Source: Halalkalicoccus subterraneus
GTDB taxonomy: Archaea > Halobacteriota > Halobacteria > Halobacteriales > Halalkalicoccaceae
Length of the DNA stretch: 64,000 bases
Reading direction: 5' to 3'
Assembly: GCF_003697815.1 (NCBI RefSeq)
Contig: NZ_RDQG01000018.1
Coordinates: 1-64,000, forward strand
The translations under genes were made by a program, and so were the position numbers. The notes under the pieces were generated by a model. The model was not told where the DNA came from and did no database searches. It saw nothing but the letters and a program-made list of their open reading frames with translations. Positions 1 to 9,008 of the stretch are shown here, piece after piece; positions within the stretch are counted from its first letter, which is position 1, and each line of letters starts with the position of its first letter.

Positions 1-1
1 G

Positions 2-283
2 CCCACCTACGTCGTGACGAACTTCACGCGCAAACACCGGATCCGCCAGGACTTCTTCTCCGGCCCGCGCGGGCGCGAGGAGAGCTTAGAGAGCGTTCAC
101 GAGCAGTTCGACACCGACCGGCACGTCTTCGTCGGCACGGACGAGGCCGACCGCGAGCTCGCAGAGCGCGTCGGCTGGGAGTACCTTCCCGTTGAGGACG
201 CCGCGGAGGCGGCGGGCTGGACGCTCGCCGACGACGCCCCCGAACCGGAACCCGACGAGGACGAACGCGACGACTGGCCCTGA
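2..283 (+). CDS. Haloarchaeal conserved protein, C-terminal part, cut by left edge
   Basis: The frame is open from base 2 to the TGA at 281-283, so the gene very likely starts before the window; the GTG at 14 is probably an internal Val because the codons before it (PTYVV) run smoothly into it. About 93 residues are visible: a basic stretch with FFSGPRGREES, a strand-like segment HVFVGTDEADRELA that looks like a small alpha/beta fold, and an acidic tail ending in DDWP. I recall similar proteins only from haloarchaea (possibly the group called DUF7124); no function is known to me. The next gene starts 40 bases downstream on the same strand. Confidence 0.6.
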   Translation, partial: PTYVVTNFTRKHRIRQDFFSGPRGREESLESVHEQFDTDRHVFVGTDEADRELAERVGWEYLPVEDAAEAAGWTLADDAPEPEPDEDERDDWP

Positions 284-322
284 ACCGGGGCGCCTTAGTA
301 CGGAGACACGAGAGCGACGGGT

Positions 323-1162
323 ATGTCACTCGACGTCGCCCGCGCGCTGAAAGAGGGGCTCGATCGGCTCGTGAGCCGCAACGGTCTCGTGTTCGTCGGC
401 GTCTTCCTGCTCGTCTCGATCGTCGGTAACGTCGCCCTCGACAGCGCGACCCTCGCCCTCGAGTCCGTGACCGCCGACCTCGCCGCCGAAACCGGCCAGC
501 CCCCGCCGACCACCCTACCCGAGGGCACGACGCCGCTGGGGTTCGACCTCCCCGGCTCGGTCATCAGCCTGTTGCTTCTGGTCTGGCTGCTCGCGTGGGC
601 CGCCACGAGCGTCGTCGCCGTACGCGTCATGGCGAGCGAGCACACCGGGACGATCCCCGACGAGCTGTTCTCGCGGCGGTTGACGTTCGCGACCGTCAAC
701 GAGGTGTTCGTCCGGATCGTCGTCCTGACGCTCATCACAGTCGGCCTCGTCTTTCTCGTCGTCCCCGGGGTCGTCCTCGCGATCTGTTTCTACTTCGTCC
801 GCCCGCTGATCGCGATCGAGGACCGAAACGCGATCGACGCGATGGTCGAGAGCTGGCGGCTCTCACGGGGCGATCGGGTTACGATCTTCCTCCTGCTGGC
901 CGGGGCGGTCGTCGTCTACGTCGCGATCTCGCTCGTCCCCGCCATCGGCGCGGTAGCCCTCTCGATACTTCCCCTCGCGGGGACGGCGGTTTCGGTCGCC
1001 GGAATCGCGCTTTCGATCGCCTTTGCGGCGGTCGCGAACGTCTTCTGGCTCGCCGTCTCGGCCCGCGCGTTCGTCCAGTTGCGCGAGCCGGCCGAGTCGG
1101 AAACCCGGGTCGAGGAGTCGGGATCGGACGACGAGTGGGACGACCCGCCAGGCGTCGAGTAG
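323..1162 (+). CDS. Polytopic membrane protein (haloarchaeal DUF7847-like)
   Basis: 279 residues with about five to six hydrophobic segments (near residues 22-42, 75-100, 130-160, 185-210, 215-255) and a short acidic C-terminal tail. The start ATG fits the first amphipathic helix. A central motif with a Pro-Gly turn between helices (VVPGVVLAI), followed by PLIAIED and a helix SWRLSRG, recalls the membrane domain family of glycerophosphodiester phosphodiesterase-like or DUF7847 proteins found widely in haloarchaea. There are no catalytic residues visible; a structural or transport role in the cell membrane is possible. The assignment to a family is from memory, the membrane nature is seen directly. 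Confidence 0.7.
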   Translation: MSLDVARALKEGLDRLVSRNGLVFVGVFLLVSIVGNVALDSATLALESVTADLAAETGQPPPTTLPEGTTPLGFDLPGSVISLLLLVWLLAWAATSVVAVRVMASEHTGTIPDELFSRRLTFATVNEVFVRIVVLTLITVGLVFLVVPGVVLAICFYFVRPLIAIEDRNAIDAMVESWRLSRGDRVTIFLLLAGAVVVYVAISLVPAIGAVALSILPLAGTAVSVAGIALSIAFAAVANVFWLAVSARAFVQLREPAESETRVEESGSDDEWDDPPGVE

Positions 1163-1206
1163 TAGAAAACGCGCCCTTTAACCGGCCGACGAGGTAAGAA
1201 AGGGCG

Positions 1207-1734
1207 ATGGCAACGCCCCGGGTCCCCGGCGACGAGGCGATCGAGCTTCCCTGTGGCGAGTCGGTCTCGCTTGCGGAACTCGACATGGGGCTTCGCGAGT
1301 ATTCCTGTACCTGTGGCGAGCGCCACGCGGTCGTGATGGACGTCCACCCTCCCTCCCGGTTCGTCCCCGAATCCATCGTCGTGGTGCTCAGAGAGACCGT
1401 CGAGACCGAAGACGAGTTCGAGGAGTTCGGCACGCCACACGTCATGGGCATCGTTTTGGAGGAGTTTCCCGACCAGGTGATCGCCGAGGACCTCTCGGAG
1501 AACGGCCAGGTCGGGTATTCGATGCTCTGGCTGACGGACTTCGACTCGCGACGCCTGCACGTCATCGTCGTCGAGTTGCTGATCGAACTGATGGAACACG
1601 CAATCAGCCACGCCGAGGACTCGGGAGCCACGAACGAGTTCGAAGAGCAGATGCTCGAGTTCGACGTCGAGGCGTTCGTCGACGATTATCGAACGGCCCG
1701 CGAGTTCGAGAGCGAGTTCGACCGGCCGGCCTGA
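1207..1734 (+). CDS. DUF5815 family protein
   Basis: 175-residue soluble acidic protein. The N-terminal part carries two Cys pairs typical of a small metal-binding or disulfide motif (Cys near residue 18, then a CTCGERHAV segment near 37-43). The middle has DVHPPSRFVPE and the C-terminal half is helical (ELLIELMEHAISHAED) and acidic. I recognise it as the haloarchaeal DUF5815 family of unknown function; length and start agree with that family. It starts 44 bases after the membrane protein and is followed closely by the molybdoenzyme gene, so the three may share transcription, but nothing links their functions. Confidence 0.7.
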   Translation: MATPRVPGDEAIELPCGESVSLAELDMGLREYSCTCGERHAVVMDVHPPSRFVPESIVVVLRETVETEDEFEEFGTPHVMGIVLEEFPDQVIAEDLSENGQVGYSMLWLTDFDSRRLHVIVVELLIELMEHAISHAEDSGATNEFEEQMLEFDVEAFVDDYRTAREFESEFDRPA

Positions 1735-1773
1735 GGGGACAAACGGTTTGTGGACGAACGATCATTGAGGAGT

Positions 1774-3009
1774 ATGGCTACCACCGACCGCTCGCGGGAG
1801 CGCCGCGAGGAGATCGAGGCGATCCTCGAACGCAAGCCGGGCGTCCGCGAGGTCCGGGACGAGGCCGACCGCTACACCGTCGTCGGGGCCGCGGGGCGGG
1901 GCACCTACGCGAACTGGCTGACGCCCATCGAGGAGCACTTCGTCTGTCACCGCAACGCGATCCCCGAGATCGCGGACGACTCCTGGACGATCACCTTTTC
2001 CGGCGGTCTCGACGGCGAGACCTCGGTGGCCGAACTCACAGATAGATTCCCTATGGTCGCGGTCGCCCACACGATGGAGTGTGCGGGAAACGGCCGCGGC
2101 CAGCACGAGCCCGAGACCGCAAGCGTCCAGTGGGGCTTCGAGGCCGCCGCCACGGCTGTCTGGACCGGCGTTCCCCTCAGTTCCGTTCTCCGAGCGTTCT
2201 CGGACGAGATCCCCGAATCGGGCTGGCTGACCGCCATCGGCGGCGACCCCGGCGAAGAGGGCGTCTTCGCGCGCTCAATCCCCCTCGAGAAGGCGACCGA
2301 CGACTGCATCCTGGCCGTGAGTATCAACGGACAGTCGATCCCGGCCGAACACGGCTACCCAGTACGATTGCTCGTTCCGGGCTGGTACGGCGTCAACAGC
2401 GTGAAGTGGCTCGACGAGCTCCGACTCATGGACTCGATGGTCACGGAGGGATCGCTCGACCGTCCGGGCCGACACGCGAAGTGGCAACAGGAGGACTATC
2501 GGATCCACCCCGCGGGTGAGACCCCTGAGCCGATGGAAACCATCGAGACGTTCGACACGTGGGACCAGTTCGAGTCCGACGAGATCGACCATCCCTACAC
2601 GTTCGACCAGAACGTGATGTCGCTGATCGGGACGCCCGACGGCGAGGACCCGATCCGCGCGGGCTCGGTCGACGTCTGTGGGGTCGCATGGGCGGGCGAC
2701 GATCCGGTCGAGCGCGTCGAGGTCTCGTTTGATGGCGGCGAGGGTTGGACCGAGGCCGAGCGCTTCGGCCCCGACTACGCCGGCGCGTGGCGGCTCTTCC
2801 GGACCTCGTGGGACGCGGAACCGGGGACTCACACGCTCGTCTCGCGGGCGACCGACGACCGCGGGCGGACCCAACCGGCGACGATCGGCTCTCCCGAGGA
2901 AGGGTTCGATTCCCTCGATTCCGGGCGATACCCGTGGAATGAGGGCGGGTACGCCGCGAACGCCTTCCTGCCGAACGCCGTCGAAGTCGAGGTCGAGCCC
3001 GTCGAGTAG
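1774..3009 (+). CDS. Sulfite oxidase family molybdopterin-dependent oxidoreductase
   Basis: 411 residues from the ATG at 1774; an upstream in-frame GTG at 1750 would add eight residues and is less likely. The N-terminal two thirds match the oxidoreductase molybdopterin-binding domain: the molybdenum-ligand Cys lies in HTMECAGNGRG (near residue 100), followed by WTGVPLSSVL and a GYPVRLLVPGWYG segment close to the family signature. The last ~110 residues resemble the Ig-like dimerisation domain of sulfite oxidases (VDVCGVAWAG, VEVSFDGGEGW). No heme domain and no twin-arginine signal are visible, so it is probably cytoplasmic. Family members oxidise sulfite or reduce S/N-oxides; the substrate here cannot be told. 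Confidence 0.85.
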   Translation: MATTDRSRERREEIEAILERKPGVREVRDEADRYTVVGAAGRGTYANWLTPIEEHFVCHRNAIPEIADDSWTITFSGGLDGETSVAELTDRFPMVAVAHTMECAGNGRGQHEPETASVQWGFEAAATAVWTGVPLSSVLRAFSDEIPESGWLTAIGGDPGEEGVFARSIPLEKATDDCILAVSINGQSIPAEHGYPVRLLVPGWYGVNSVKWLDELRLMDSMVTEGSLDRPGRHAKWQQEDYRIHPAGETPEPMETIETFDTWDQFESDEIDHPYTFDQNVMSLIGTPDGEDPIRAGSVDVCGVAWAGDDPVERVEVSFDGGEGWTEAERFGPDYAGAWRLFRTSWDAEPGTHTLVSRATDDRGRTQPATIGSPEEGFDSLDSGRYPWNEGGYAANAFLPNAVEVEVEPVE

Positions 3010-3088
3010 GCTTCGAATCTCGAAATCCGGCTTCGCTTTTCACAACGTATCGTTCCTCTTATTACGATGTGCGAACTGGATCCGGGTG

Positions 3089-6000
3089 ATGACCGACGAG
3101 GACACGGTCGACGGGGAGCAACGGACGATCCTTCTCATCGGGAGCGGCCCGATCCAGATCGGACAGGCCGCCGAGTTCGACTACTCGGGCGCACAGGCCT
3201 GCCGAGCGCTACAGGAGGAAGGAGTCCGAGTCGTCCTCGTCAACTCGAACCCTGCGACGATCATGACAGACCCCGAGATGGCCGACAAGGTCTACATCGA
3301 GCCCATCACCACCGAACCCATCGCGGAGATCATCCGGAAGGAGCGTCCCGATGGCGTGATCGCCGGGCTGGGCGGCCAGACCGGGCTCAACGTGACCGCG
3401 GAACTCGCCGAGGAAGGGGTCCTGGAGGAGTACGACGTCGAGATCATGGGCACGCCGCTGGATACCATCTACGCGACCGAGGACCGCGATCAGTTCCGCG
3501 ATCGCATGGAGGAGTTGGATCAGCCGATGCCCCGCTCGCGGACCATCGAGTCCGTCGGCGCGGTCGAGGACGCCGTCGAGGCCGTCGGCGGCCTGCCCGT
3601 GATCATGCGTACGACCTACACGCTCGGCGGGAGCGGGTCGGGCGTCGTCGAGGAGATGAACGAGCTAAAGGAATCGGTCCGCAAGGGGCTTCGCCTCTCC
3701 CGGAACGGCGAGGTGCTGATCACCGAGTCCATCTCGGGCTGGGTCGAACTCGAATACGAGGTGATGCGCGACGCCGACGACTCGTGTATCATCATCTGTA
3801 ACATGGAGAACCTCGACCCGATGGGCATTCACACCGGTGAGTCCACCGTGGTCACGCCCTCACAGGTGATCCCCGACGACGGCCACCAGGAGATGCGTTC
3901 GGCCGCGTTGGAGGTCATTCGGGACCTGGGCATTCAGGGCGGCTGTAACATCCAGTTCGCCTGGCGCGACGACGGTACGCCCGGCGGCGAGTATCGCGTC
4001 GTGGAGGTCAACCCGCGCGTCTCTCGCTCCTCGGCGCTGGCTTCGAAGGCGACGGGCTACCCCATCGCGCGCGTGACCGCGAAGGTCGCGCTGGGCAAAC
4101 GCCTCCACGAGATCGAAAACGAGATCACCGGCGAGACGACCGCCGCCTTCGAGCCCGCGATCGACTACGTCGTCACCAAGGTCCCGCGCTGGCCCAAGGA
4201 CAAGTTCTCCGAGGTCGACTTCGAGCTCGGCACCGCGATGAAGTCCACGGGAGAAGCGATGTCGATCGGTCGGACCTTCGAGGAGTCCCTGCTGAAGGCG
4301 CTTCGCTCCACCGAATACGTCCCCGACGTCGACTGGGACGCCCTCTCGGACGACGAGTTGGAGACCGACTACCTCGAAACGCCGACGCCGGATCGTCCCT
4401 ACGGGATGTTCGAGGCCTTCTCCCGGGGATATTCGGTCGAGGAGGTCCACGAACTGACGGGAATCTACGAGTGGTACGTCGAGCGCTACGAGACCGTCGC
4501 CGAGGCGGCCGCCGCCGCCCAGAACGGCGAGTTCGGGGAGGCAGCCGGGGTCGGCTTCACGAACGCGCAGGTCGCGGCGGGAATCGACGCGAGCGAGGCC
4601 TCGACGATCCCGCAGGCCGACGGCGGTGCGATCGACGCGGTCGAGGCCAGCGCGCCCGAACGCGACTTCAAGCAGGTCGACACCTGCGCCGGCGAGTTCG
4701 CGGCCTCGACGCCGTACTACTACTCCGCACGCGCCCGCGGCGACCGCTTGGGCCGCGACGAGGTGCAGGTCGACACCGACGTCGAGAGCGTCGTGATCGT
4801 CGGCGGCGGGCCCATCCGCATCGGTCAGGGCGTCGAGTTCGACTACTGTACGGTCCACGCGGTGCAGGCGCTCCGCCAGAACGGCATCGAGGCCCACGTC
4901 GTCAACAACAACCCCGAGACCGTTTCGACGGACTACGACACGAGCGACGGGCTGTTCTTCGAACCCATCACCGCCGAGGAGGTCGCGGACGTGATCGAGG
5001 CGACCGGCGCCGACGGCGCGATGATCCAGTTCGGCGGGCAGACCTCCGTCGACATCGGCGAACCCTTGCAGGATGAGATCGAGCGTCGTGGACTCGACTG
5101 CGAGATCATGGGTACGGCCGTCGACGCGATGGACCTCGCGGAGGACCGCGACCGGTTCAACGGCCTCATGGACGAGCTGGGGATCGCCCAGCCGAAGGGT
5201 GGTACCGCGACCAGCGAGGCTGAAGCGCTGGATCTCGCCCACGAGATCGACTATCCCGTTCTCGTCCGTCCCTCCTACGTGCTGGGCGGGCGGGCGATGG
5301 AGGTCGTTCACTCCGACGAGGAGCTGAAGGAGTACATCGAGGAGGCGGTGCGGGTCGCCCCCGACAAGCCGATCCTCGTCGACAAGTTCCTCGAGGGCGG
5401 CGTCGAACTCGACGTCGACGCCGTTTCCGACGGCGAGCGCGTGCTGATCGGCGGGATCATGGAACACGTCGAGAGCGCCGGCGTCCACTCGGGCGACTCG
5501 GCGTGTATGATCCCGCCCCGGTGGCTCGAGGCCGACGCGATGGGTCGGATCCGCGAGGTGACCGAACAGATCGCCCGCGCGCTCGATACCGTGGGACTGC
5601 TCAACGTCCAACTCGCGGTCTACGAGGGCGAGGTCTACGTGCTGGAGGCGAACCCGCGCTCCTCGCGTACCGTGCCGTTCGTCTCGAAGGCGACCGGCGT
5701 CCCGATCGCGAAGCTCGCCGCGCGCGTGATGGCCGGCGCGACCCTCGATGAGCTCGACGCCACCGAAGGGATCCCCGAACAGACCAGCGTCAAGGAGGTC
5801 GTCCTCCCCTTCGATCGCCTGCCGGGCAGCGACCCGCGGCTGGGCCCCGAGATGAAGTCGACGGGCGAGGTCATGGGTACGGCCGACTCCTTCGGCAAGG
5901 CCTACTGGAAGGCCCAGCAGGCCGCCGGTGCCGTCCTCCCGCGCGGTGGGACCGCCGTGATCGACCTCGACGTAGACGGGTTCGAGGAGTTCTACGAGGT

Positions 6001-6226
6001 CAAGGAGTTCGACGACGTCCCACAGGCGATCCGCGAGGGCAAGGTCGATCTCGTGATCACGCGCGACCGCGAGTCGCTCCAGACCGCCGTCGAGGAGGAC
6101 GTCACCTACTACTCGACGAGCCCGAGCGTCCAGGCGGCCCTCGAAGCGCTTCGCTCGCGCGACGAACCGCTGGACGTGCGGGCGGTCTCGGATCGCCCAG
6201 TGACGGACGCCGAGTGGGGCCGGTAG
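3089..6226 (+). CDS. carB: Carbamoyl-phosphate synthase large subunit
   Basis: 1045 residues from the ATG at 3089, which gives the usual N-terminus MTDEDTV followed by RTILLIGSGPIQIGQ; the open frame extends further upstream but without family similarity. Two tandem ATP-grasp synthetase halves are visible, the second opening at VVIVGGGPIRIGQGVEFDY, and a short MGS-like C-terminal domain. It joins ammonia from CarA with bicarbonate and two ATP to make carbamoyl phosphate for pyrimidines and arginine. TTATTA at 3059-3064, 25-30 bases ahead of the ATG, could be its TATA box. carA is encoded 1.6 kb away on the other strand, so the two subunits are not in one operon. Confidence 0.97.
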   Translation: MTDEDTVDGEQRTILLIGSGPIQIGQAAEFDYSGAQACRALQEEGVRVVLVNSNPATIMTDPEMADKVYIEPITTEPIAEIIRKERPDGVIAGLGGQTGLNVTAELAEEGVLEEYDVEIMGTPLDTIYATEDRDQFRDRMEELDQPMPRSRTIESVGAVEDAVEAVGGLPVIMRTTYTLGGSGSGVVEEMNELKESVRKGLRLSRNGEVLITESISGWVELEYEVMRDADDSCIIICNMENLDPMGIHTGESTVVTPSQVIPDDGHQEMRSAALEVIRDLGIQGGCNIQFAWRDDGTPGGEYRVVEVNPRVSRSSALASKATGYPIARVTAKVALGKRLHEIENEITGETTAAFEPAIDYVVTKVPRWPKDKFSEVDFELGTAMKSTGEAMSIGRTFEESLLKALRSTEYVPDVDWDALSDDELETDYLETPTPDRPYGMFEAFSRGYSVEEVHELTGIYEWYVERYETVAEAAAAAQNGEFGEAAGVGFTNAQVAAGIDASEASTIPQADGGAIDAVEASAPERDFKQVDTCAGEFAASTPYYYSARARGDRLGRDEVQVDTDVESVVIVGGGPIRIGQGVEFDYCTVHAVQALRQNGIEAHVVNNNPETVSTDYDTSDGLFFEPITAEEVADVIEATGADGAMIQFGGQTSVDIGEPLQDEIERRGLDCEIMGTAVDAMDLAEDRDRFNGLMDELGIAQPKGGTATSEAEALDLAHEIDYPVLVRPSYVLGGRAMEVVHSDEELKEYIEEAVRVAPDKPILVDKFLEGGVELDVDAVSDGERVLIGGIMEHVESAGVHSGDSACMIPPRWLEADAMGRIREVTEQIARALDTVGLLNVQLAVYEGEVYVLEANPRSSRTVPFVSKATGVPIAKLAARVMAGATLDELDATEGIPEQTSVKEVVLPFDRLPGSDPRLGPEMKSTGEVMGTADSFGKAYWKAQQAAGAVLPRGGTAVIDLDVDGFEEFYEVKEFDDVPQAIREGKVDLVITRDRESLQTAVEEDVTYYSTSPSVQAALEALRSRDEPLDVRAVSDRPVTDAEWGR

Positions 6227-6270
6227 CCGCCGGGTAAACCTTCAACCGGCTCGCGACCCTCCGTCGAGTC

Positions 6271-6972
6271 ATGACGATCGAAACCGTGCTGGTCGCGGGC
6301 GCGAGCGGGGAGACGGGTCGCGAGATACTGACCCTCCTTCGGAACACTGACCTCCACGTGCGCGCGATGACGCGCGATCCCGAGACGGTCGGGCAACTGG
6401 AGCGACTGGGGGCCGACGAGGTGATCGTCGGAAACCTCCTACACCTCGCCGACGCCGACCGTGCCGTTGCGGACGTCGACGCCGTGCTCTGTGCCGTGGG
6501 GACGAGACCGGGATTCGGTGCACTCACCGGCGCGTTCGTCGACGGAGAGGGCGTGATCAACCTCGCCGACGCCGCGAGCGAGGCGGGCGTCGAGCGCTTC
6601 GTCTTCGAGTCGTCTCTGGGAGTCGGCGACGCGAAGGCGGGACTGCCGACCTTCGCTCGCCTCCTCATCGCCCCGATCCTGCGCGCGAAAGACGAGGCCG
6701 AGACCCACCTCCGCGAGTCGGGGCTGACGTACACGATCCTCCGGCCCGGCGGGCTGACCAACGACGCTCCCTCCGGCGAGGTCGTGGTCGGGGAAGGCGG
6801 GGATTCGATCTCCGGTCGGATCTCCCGGGCCGACGTCGCCCGTCTCATGGTCGCCGCGCCCTTCACCCCCGACGCGGAGAACCGGACCTTCGAGATCGCG
6901 AGCAGGGAGGGGCTGCGCGGCGTGCCGAAGAACGTCACTCGGCTGACGTGGGTCGAGCCGAGCGCACTATAG
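6271..6972 (+). CDS. NAD(P)-binding SDR-like protein
   Basis: 233 residues. The N-terminus has a Rossmann dinucleotide-binding motif VAGASGETG (residues 7-15), then MTRDPETV typical of the atypical short-chain dehydrogenase/NmrA-like group (YwnB/SDR a5), VDAVLCAVGTRPG and the strand-turn YTILRPGGLTND near residue 150. These proteins bind NAD(P)H and act as oxidoreductases or redox sensors; the classic YxxxK pair is not evident, so catalysis is uncertain. It begins 44 bases after carB. A similar but clearly different NmrA-type protein is encoded at 18829. Confidence 0.8.
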   Translation: MTIETVLVAGASGETGREILTLLRNTDLHVRAMTRDPETVGQLERLGADEVIVGNLLHLADADRAVADVDAVLCAVGTRPGFGALTGAFVDGEGVINLADAASEAGVERFVFESSLGVGDAKAGLPTFARLLIAPILRAKDEAETHLRESGLTYTILRPGGLTNDAPSGEVVVGEGGDSISGRISRADVARLMVAAPFTPDAENRTFEIASREGLRGVPKNVTRLTWVEPSAL

Positions 6973-7047
6973 AGTGCTATAGAGAGTCAGGAGCCGTCTA
7001 TAGTCCTATTAGGAAAGTTGATACGCTCTCCTGAGTTACGGTCGCCA

Positions 7048-7851
7048 ATGGCAACCGGTCAGGGCGTCGAGCCGATGTGGGTGTCGGAGCGCGCTTTCGA
7101 ACCGTCTGACCCGCCGAACGTACCGTCGCTGATCGCCCATCGTGGCTTCGCCGGCGAGCATCCCGAGAACACCGCCGCCGCGATCCGGGCGGCCGCCCGC
7201 GTGGCGGACTGGATCGAGATCGACTGTCGGCCGACCGCCGACGGAGCGATCGCCGTCTATCACGACCATCGCCTCGACCGCTGTACGCCGCTGACGGGGC
7301 CCGTCAGCACGATCCGGAGCGAGAAACTCTTCTCAACGCCGGCTCGCGGCGGTGGCACTGTCCTCTCGCTTCCCGACGCGCTCTCGTTGATCCCCGCCGA
7401 GGTCGGGGTCGTGCTCGATCTCAAAGGTCGTTTCGGGACGGCCCCCACGGGCGGATCCGAGCGCTGGGAGTGGATCGATCGGGTCGTCTCGCTCGTCGAG
7501 CGCGCACCGAACCCGGTGCTTGCCGCCTCGTTCTGGGAGGACGCACTGGCGGCGGTCGACGGCCGACTGCCGACCGCCTACCTGTTCGAGCACGACGTCG
7601 AGACCGCGCTGGCGGTCGCACAGCGCCATGGCTGTCGCGCGATCCACCCGCCCGCGGACCTGATCGAGGGGACGCCGTTTGCCCGCGGCTCGACCGAGTT
7701 GCTCGATCCGACGAGCGAGTGCGGGCTCGCGGTCAACGTCTGGACGGTCACGAACCGCCACGAGGCGGCGGCACTCGCGGCGGCCGGCGTCGACGGGCTC
7801 ATCTCGGACTACGCGGACGTACTGTCGCCGCGAAAAACACTGTCGCCCTAG
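7048..7851 (+). CDS. Glycerophosphodiester phosphodiesterase family protein
   Basis: 267 residues from the ATG at 7048; a TTG at 7018 or ATG at 7075 are alternatives. The GDPD signature is clear: LIAHRGFAGEHPENT with the catalytic His-Arg, EIDCRPTADGAIAVYHDHRLDRCT with the metal ligands Glu/Asp and second catalytic His, and a C-terminal NVWTVTN followed by GVDGLISDYAD. It would hydrolyse glycerophosphodiesters to glycerol 3-phosphate (or the archaeal glycerol 1-phosphate analogue) and an alcohol, acting in lipid turnover. No signal peptide is seen, so it is probably cytoplasmic. It converges with carA, and the two stop codons overlap. Confidence 0.88.
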   Translation: MATGQGVEPMWVSERAFEPSDPPNVPSLIAHRGFAGEHPENTAAAIRAAARVADWIEIDCRPTADGAIAVYHDHRLDRCTPLTGPVSTIRSEKLFSTPARGGGTVLSLPDALSLIPAEVGVVLDLKGRFGTAPTGGSERWEWIDRVVSLVERAPNPVLAASFWEDALAAVDGRLPTAYLFEHDVETALAVAQRHGCRAIHPPADLIEGTPFARGSTELLDPTSECGLAVNVWTVTNRHEAAALAAAGVDGLISDYADVLSPRKTLSP

Positions 7852-8906
7852 TCGGCCGTCACGGTCGGCCCGTTCGCCAGTTCGAGGACGTCGTCGAAGA
7901 AGTCGAGCGAGTCGTGCGGGCCCGGGTTCGCCTCGGGGTGGTACTGGCGGGTGATCACGCCCAACTCGTCGCTGTCGAGGCCTTCAGGGGTATCGTCGTT
8001 GACGTTCACTTGGGTTACGTCGAGGTCACCGGGCTCCGAAACCGTATAACCGTGGTTCTGTGTCGTCATCACGACCTTCCCGGTGCGCAGATCCCTGACT
8101 GGTTGGTTGACGCCGCGATGTCCGAAGACCATCTTCTCTGTCTCGCCGCCGAGCGCCCGGGCGACGATCTGCTGGCCCAGACAGATCCCCGCGATCGGGA
8201 GGTCGCCGGCAAAGGTCTCGACTAACTCCCGGGCCGCGGTGAAGTTCGCGGGATCGCCCGGTCCGTTCGAGATGAAGAGCACGTCAGGGTCGAGTTCGCG
8301 GATCTCCGCGGGCGTCGTGTCGTAGGGGAGGACGTGGACGTCGGCCCCACGGTCGGTCAGCGAGGAGGTGATCGAGCCCTTCGCGCCGCAGTCGATCAGC
8401 GCGACGTCGTATTCGCCCCCGCCCTCGACGGTGTAGCTCTCGGCAACGCTGACCTGCGCGCCGATGTCGGTGTGCTCGCTCATGCCCTTGCACGCCTCGA
8501 GTTCGGCGAGGGCGTCCTCCGGGGTCGCCTCGGGCCCGGCGGCGATCCCACAGCGCATCGCGCCCTCGTCGCGGATCTCGGTGACGAGGTCGCGCGTGTC
8601 GAGATGGTCGATAGCGGGGATCCCTTCGCGTTCGAGCCACTCGGCGAGGTCATCGGTCAGTTCGAGCGCGACGACCGCGGTAGGGTGGATCCGCTCCGAT
8701 TCGAATCGCTCGTCCCGAACGCCGTAGTTCCCGATGAGCGGGTACGAAAAGGTCAACACCTGTTCTTCGTAGGAGGGGTCCGTCAGACTCTCCTCGTAGC
8801 CCGTATAGGCGGTCGTAAAGACCAGTTCCCCTCGGGCCGTCCCGGGCGCACGTCCGCGCGCTTCCAGAACACGGCCCCCTTCGAGTGCCAGGTAGGCGTC
8901 CGACAT
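7848..8906 (-). CDS. carA: Carbamoyl-phosphate synthase small subunit (glutamine amidotransferase)
   Basis: 352 residues. The N-terminal CPSase small-chain domain begins ALEGGRVLEARGRA; the C-terminal class I glutamine amidotransferase domain has the nucleophile elbow GICLGQQIVARALGG with the catalytic Cys, and a later HPEANPGPHDS containing the His/Glu partner residues. It releases ammonia from glutamine and channels it to CarB. A TATA-like TTTATA lies 27 bases upstream of the ATG (8933-8938), so translation is probably leaderless. It is divergent from an Lrp/AsnC gene with which it shares a perfect palindrome at 8957-8973, the obvious candidate for regulation by that protein. Confidence 0.96.
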   Translation of the reverse strand: MSDAYLALEGGRVLEARGRAPGTARGELVFTTAYTGYEESLTDPSYEEQVLTFSYPLIGNYGVRDERFESERIHPTAVVALELTDDLAEWLEREGIPAIDHLDTRDLVTEIRDEGAMRCGIAAGPEATPEDALAELEACKGMSEHTDIGAQVSVAESYTVEGGGEYDVALIDCGAKGSITSSLTDRGADVHVLPYDTTPAEIRELDPDVLFISNGPGDPANFTAARELVETFAGDLPIAGICLGQQIVARALGGETEKMVFGHRGVNQPVRDLRTGKVVMTTQNHGYTVSEPGDLDVTQVNVNDDTPEGLDSDELGVITRQYHPEANPGPHDSLDFFDDVLELANGPTVTAD

Positions 8907-8932
8907 TACGAGAAGCGTATGAACAGACCGAG

Positions 8933-8938
8933 TATAAA
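8933..8938 (-). promoter_or_regulatory. carA TATA box
   Basis: On the minus strand this reads TTTATA, preceded by AAGG, and its near edge is 27 bases from the carA ATG. That spacing is what is expected of a leaderless haloarchaeal promoter. The palindrome at 8957-8973 sits 18 bases further upstream. Confidence 0.6.
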
Positions 8939-8956
8939 CCTTGCTTTCGAAGCGAA

Positions 8957-8973
8957 GTTACGAATTTCGTAAC
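8957..8973. promoter_or_regulatory. Perfect palindrome, candidate Lrp operator between carA and lrp
   Basis: GTTACGAATTTCGTAAC is an 8-base inverted repeat around a central T, AT-rich in the middle. It lies in the 102-base gap between divergent carA and the Lrp/AsnC gene, directly in front of the AT-rich GATAAAG that could serve the regulator and 18 bases upstream of the carA TATA box. Lrp-family dimers bind palindromes of about this length. Position suggests autoregulation and either activation or repression of carA; this is inference from geometry. Confidence 0.6.
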
Positions 8974-9008
8974 GATAAAGCCCGGCGACGAACAACCATC
9001 GGGTCTCA

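Noticed and set aside
2678-3088. Upstream extension of the carB frame
   Set aside because: It overlaps the molybdoenzyme gene and is Arg/Ser-rich nonsense; the ATG at 3089 gives the family N-terminus.
3860-5611. 583-residue open frame on the minus strand, antisense to carB
   Set aside because: It is a shadow of carB: GC-rich codons leave the opposite frame open. Its sequence has no fold-like pattern, while the plus strand is an unmistakable CarB.
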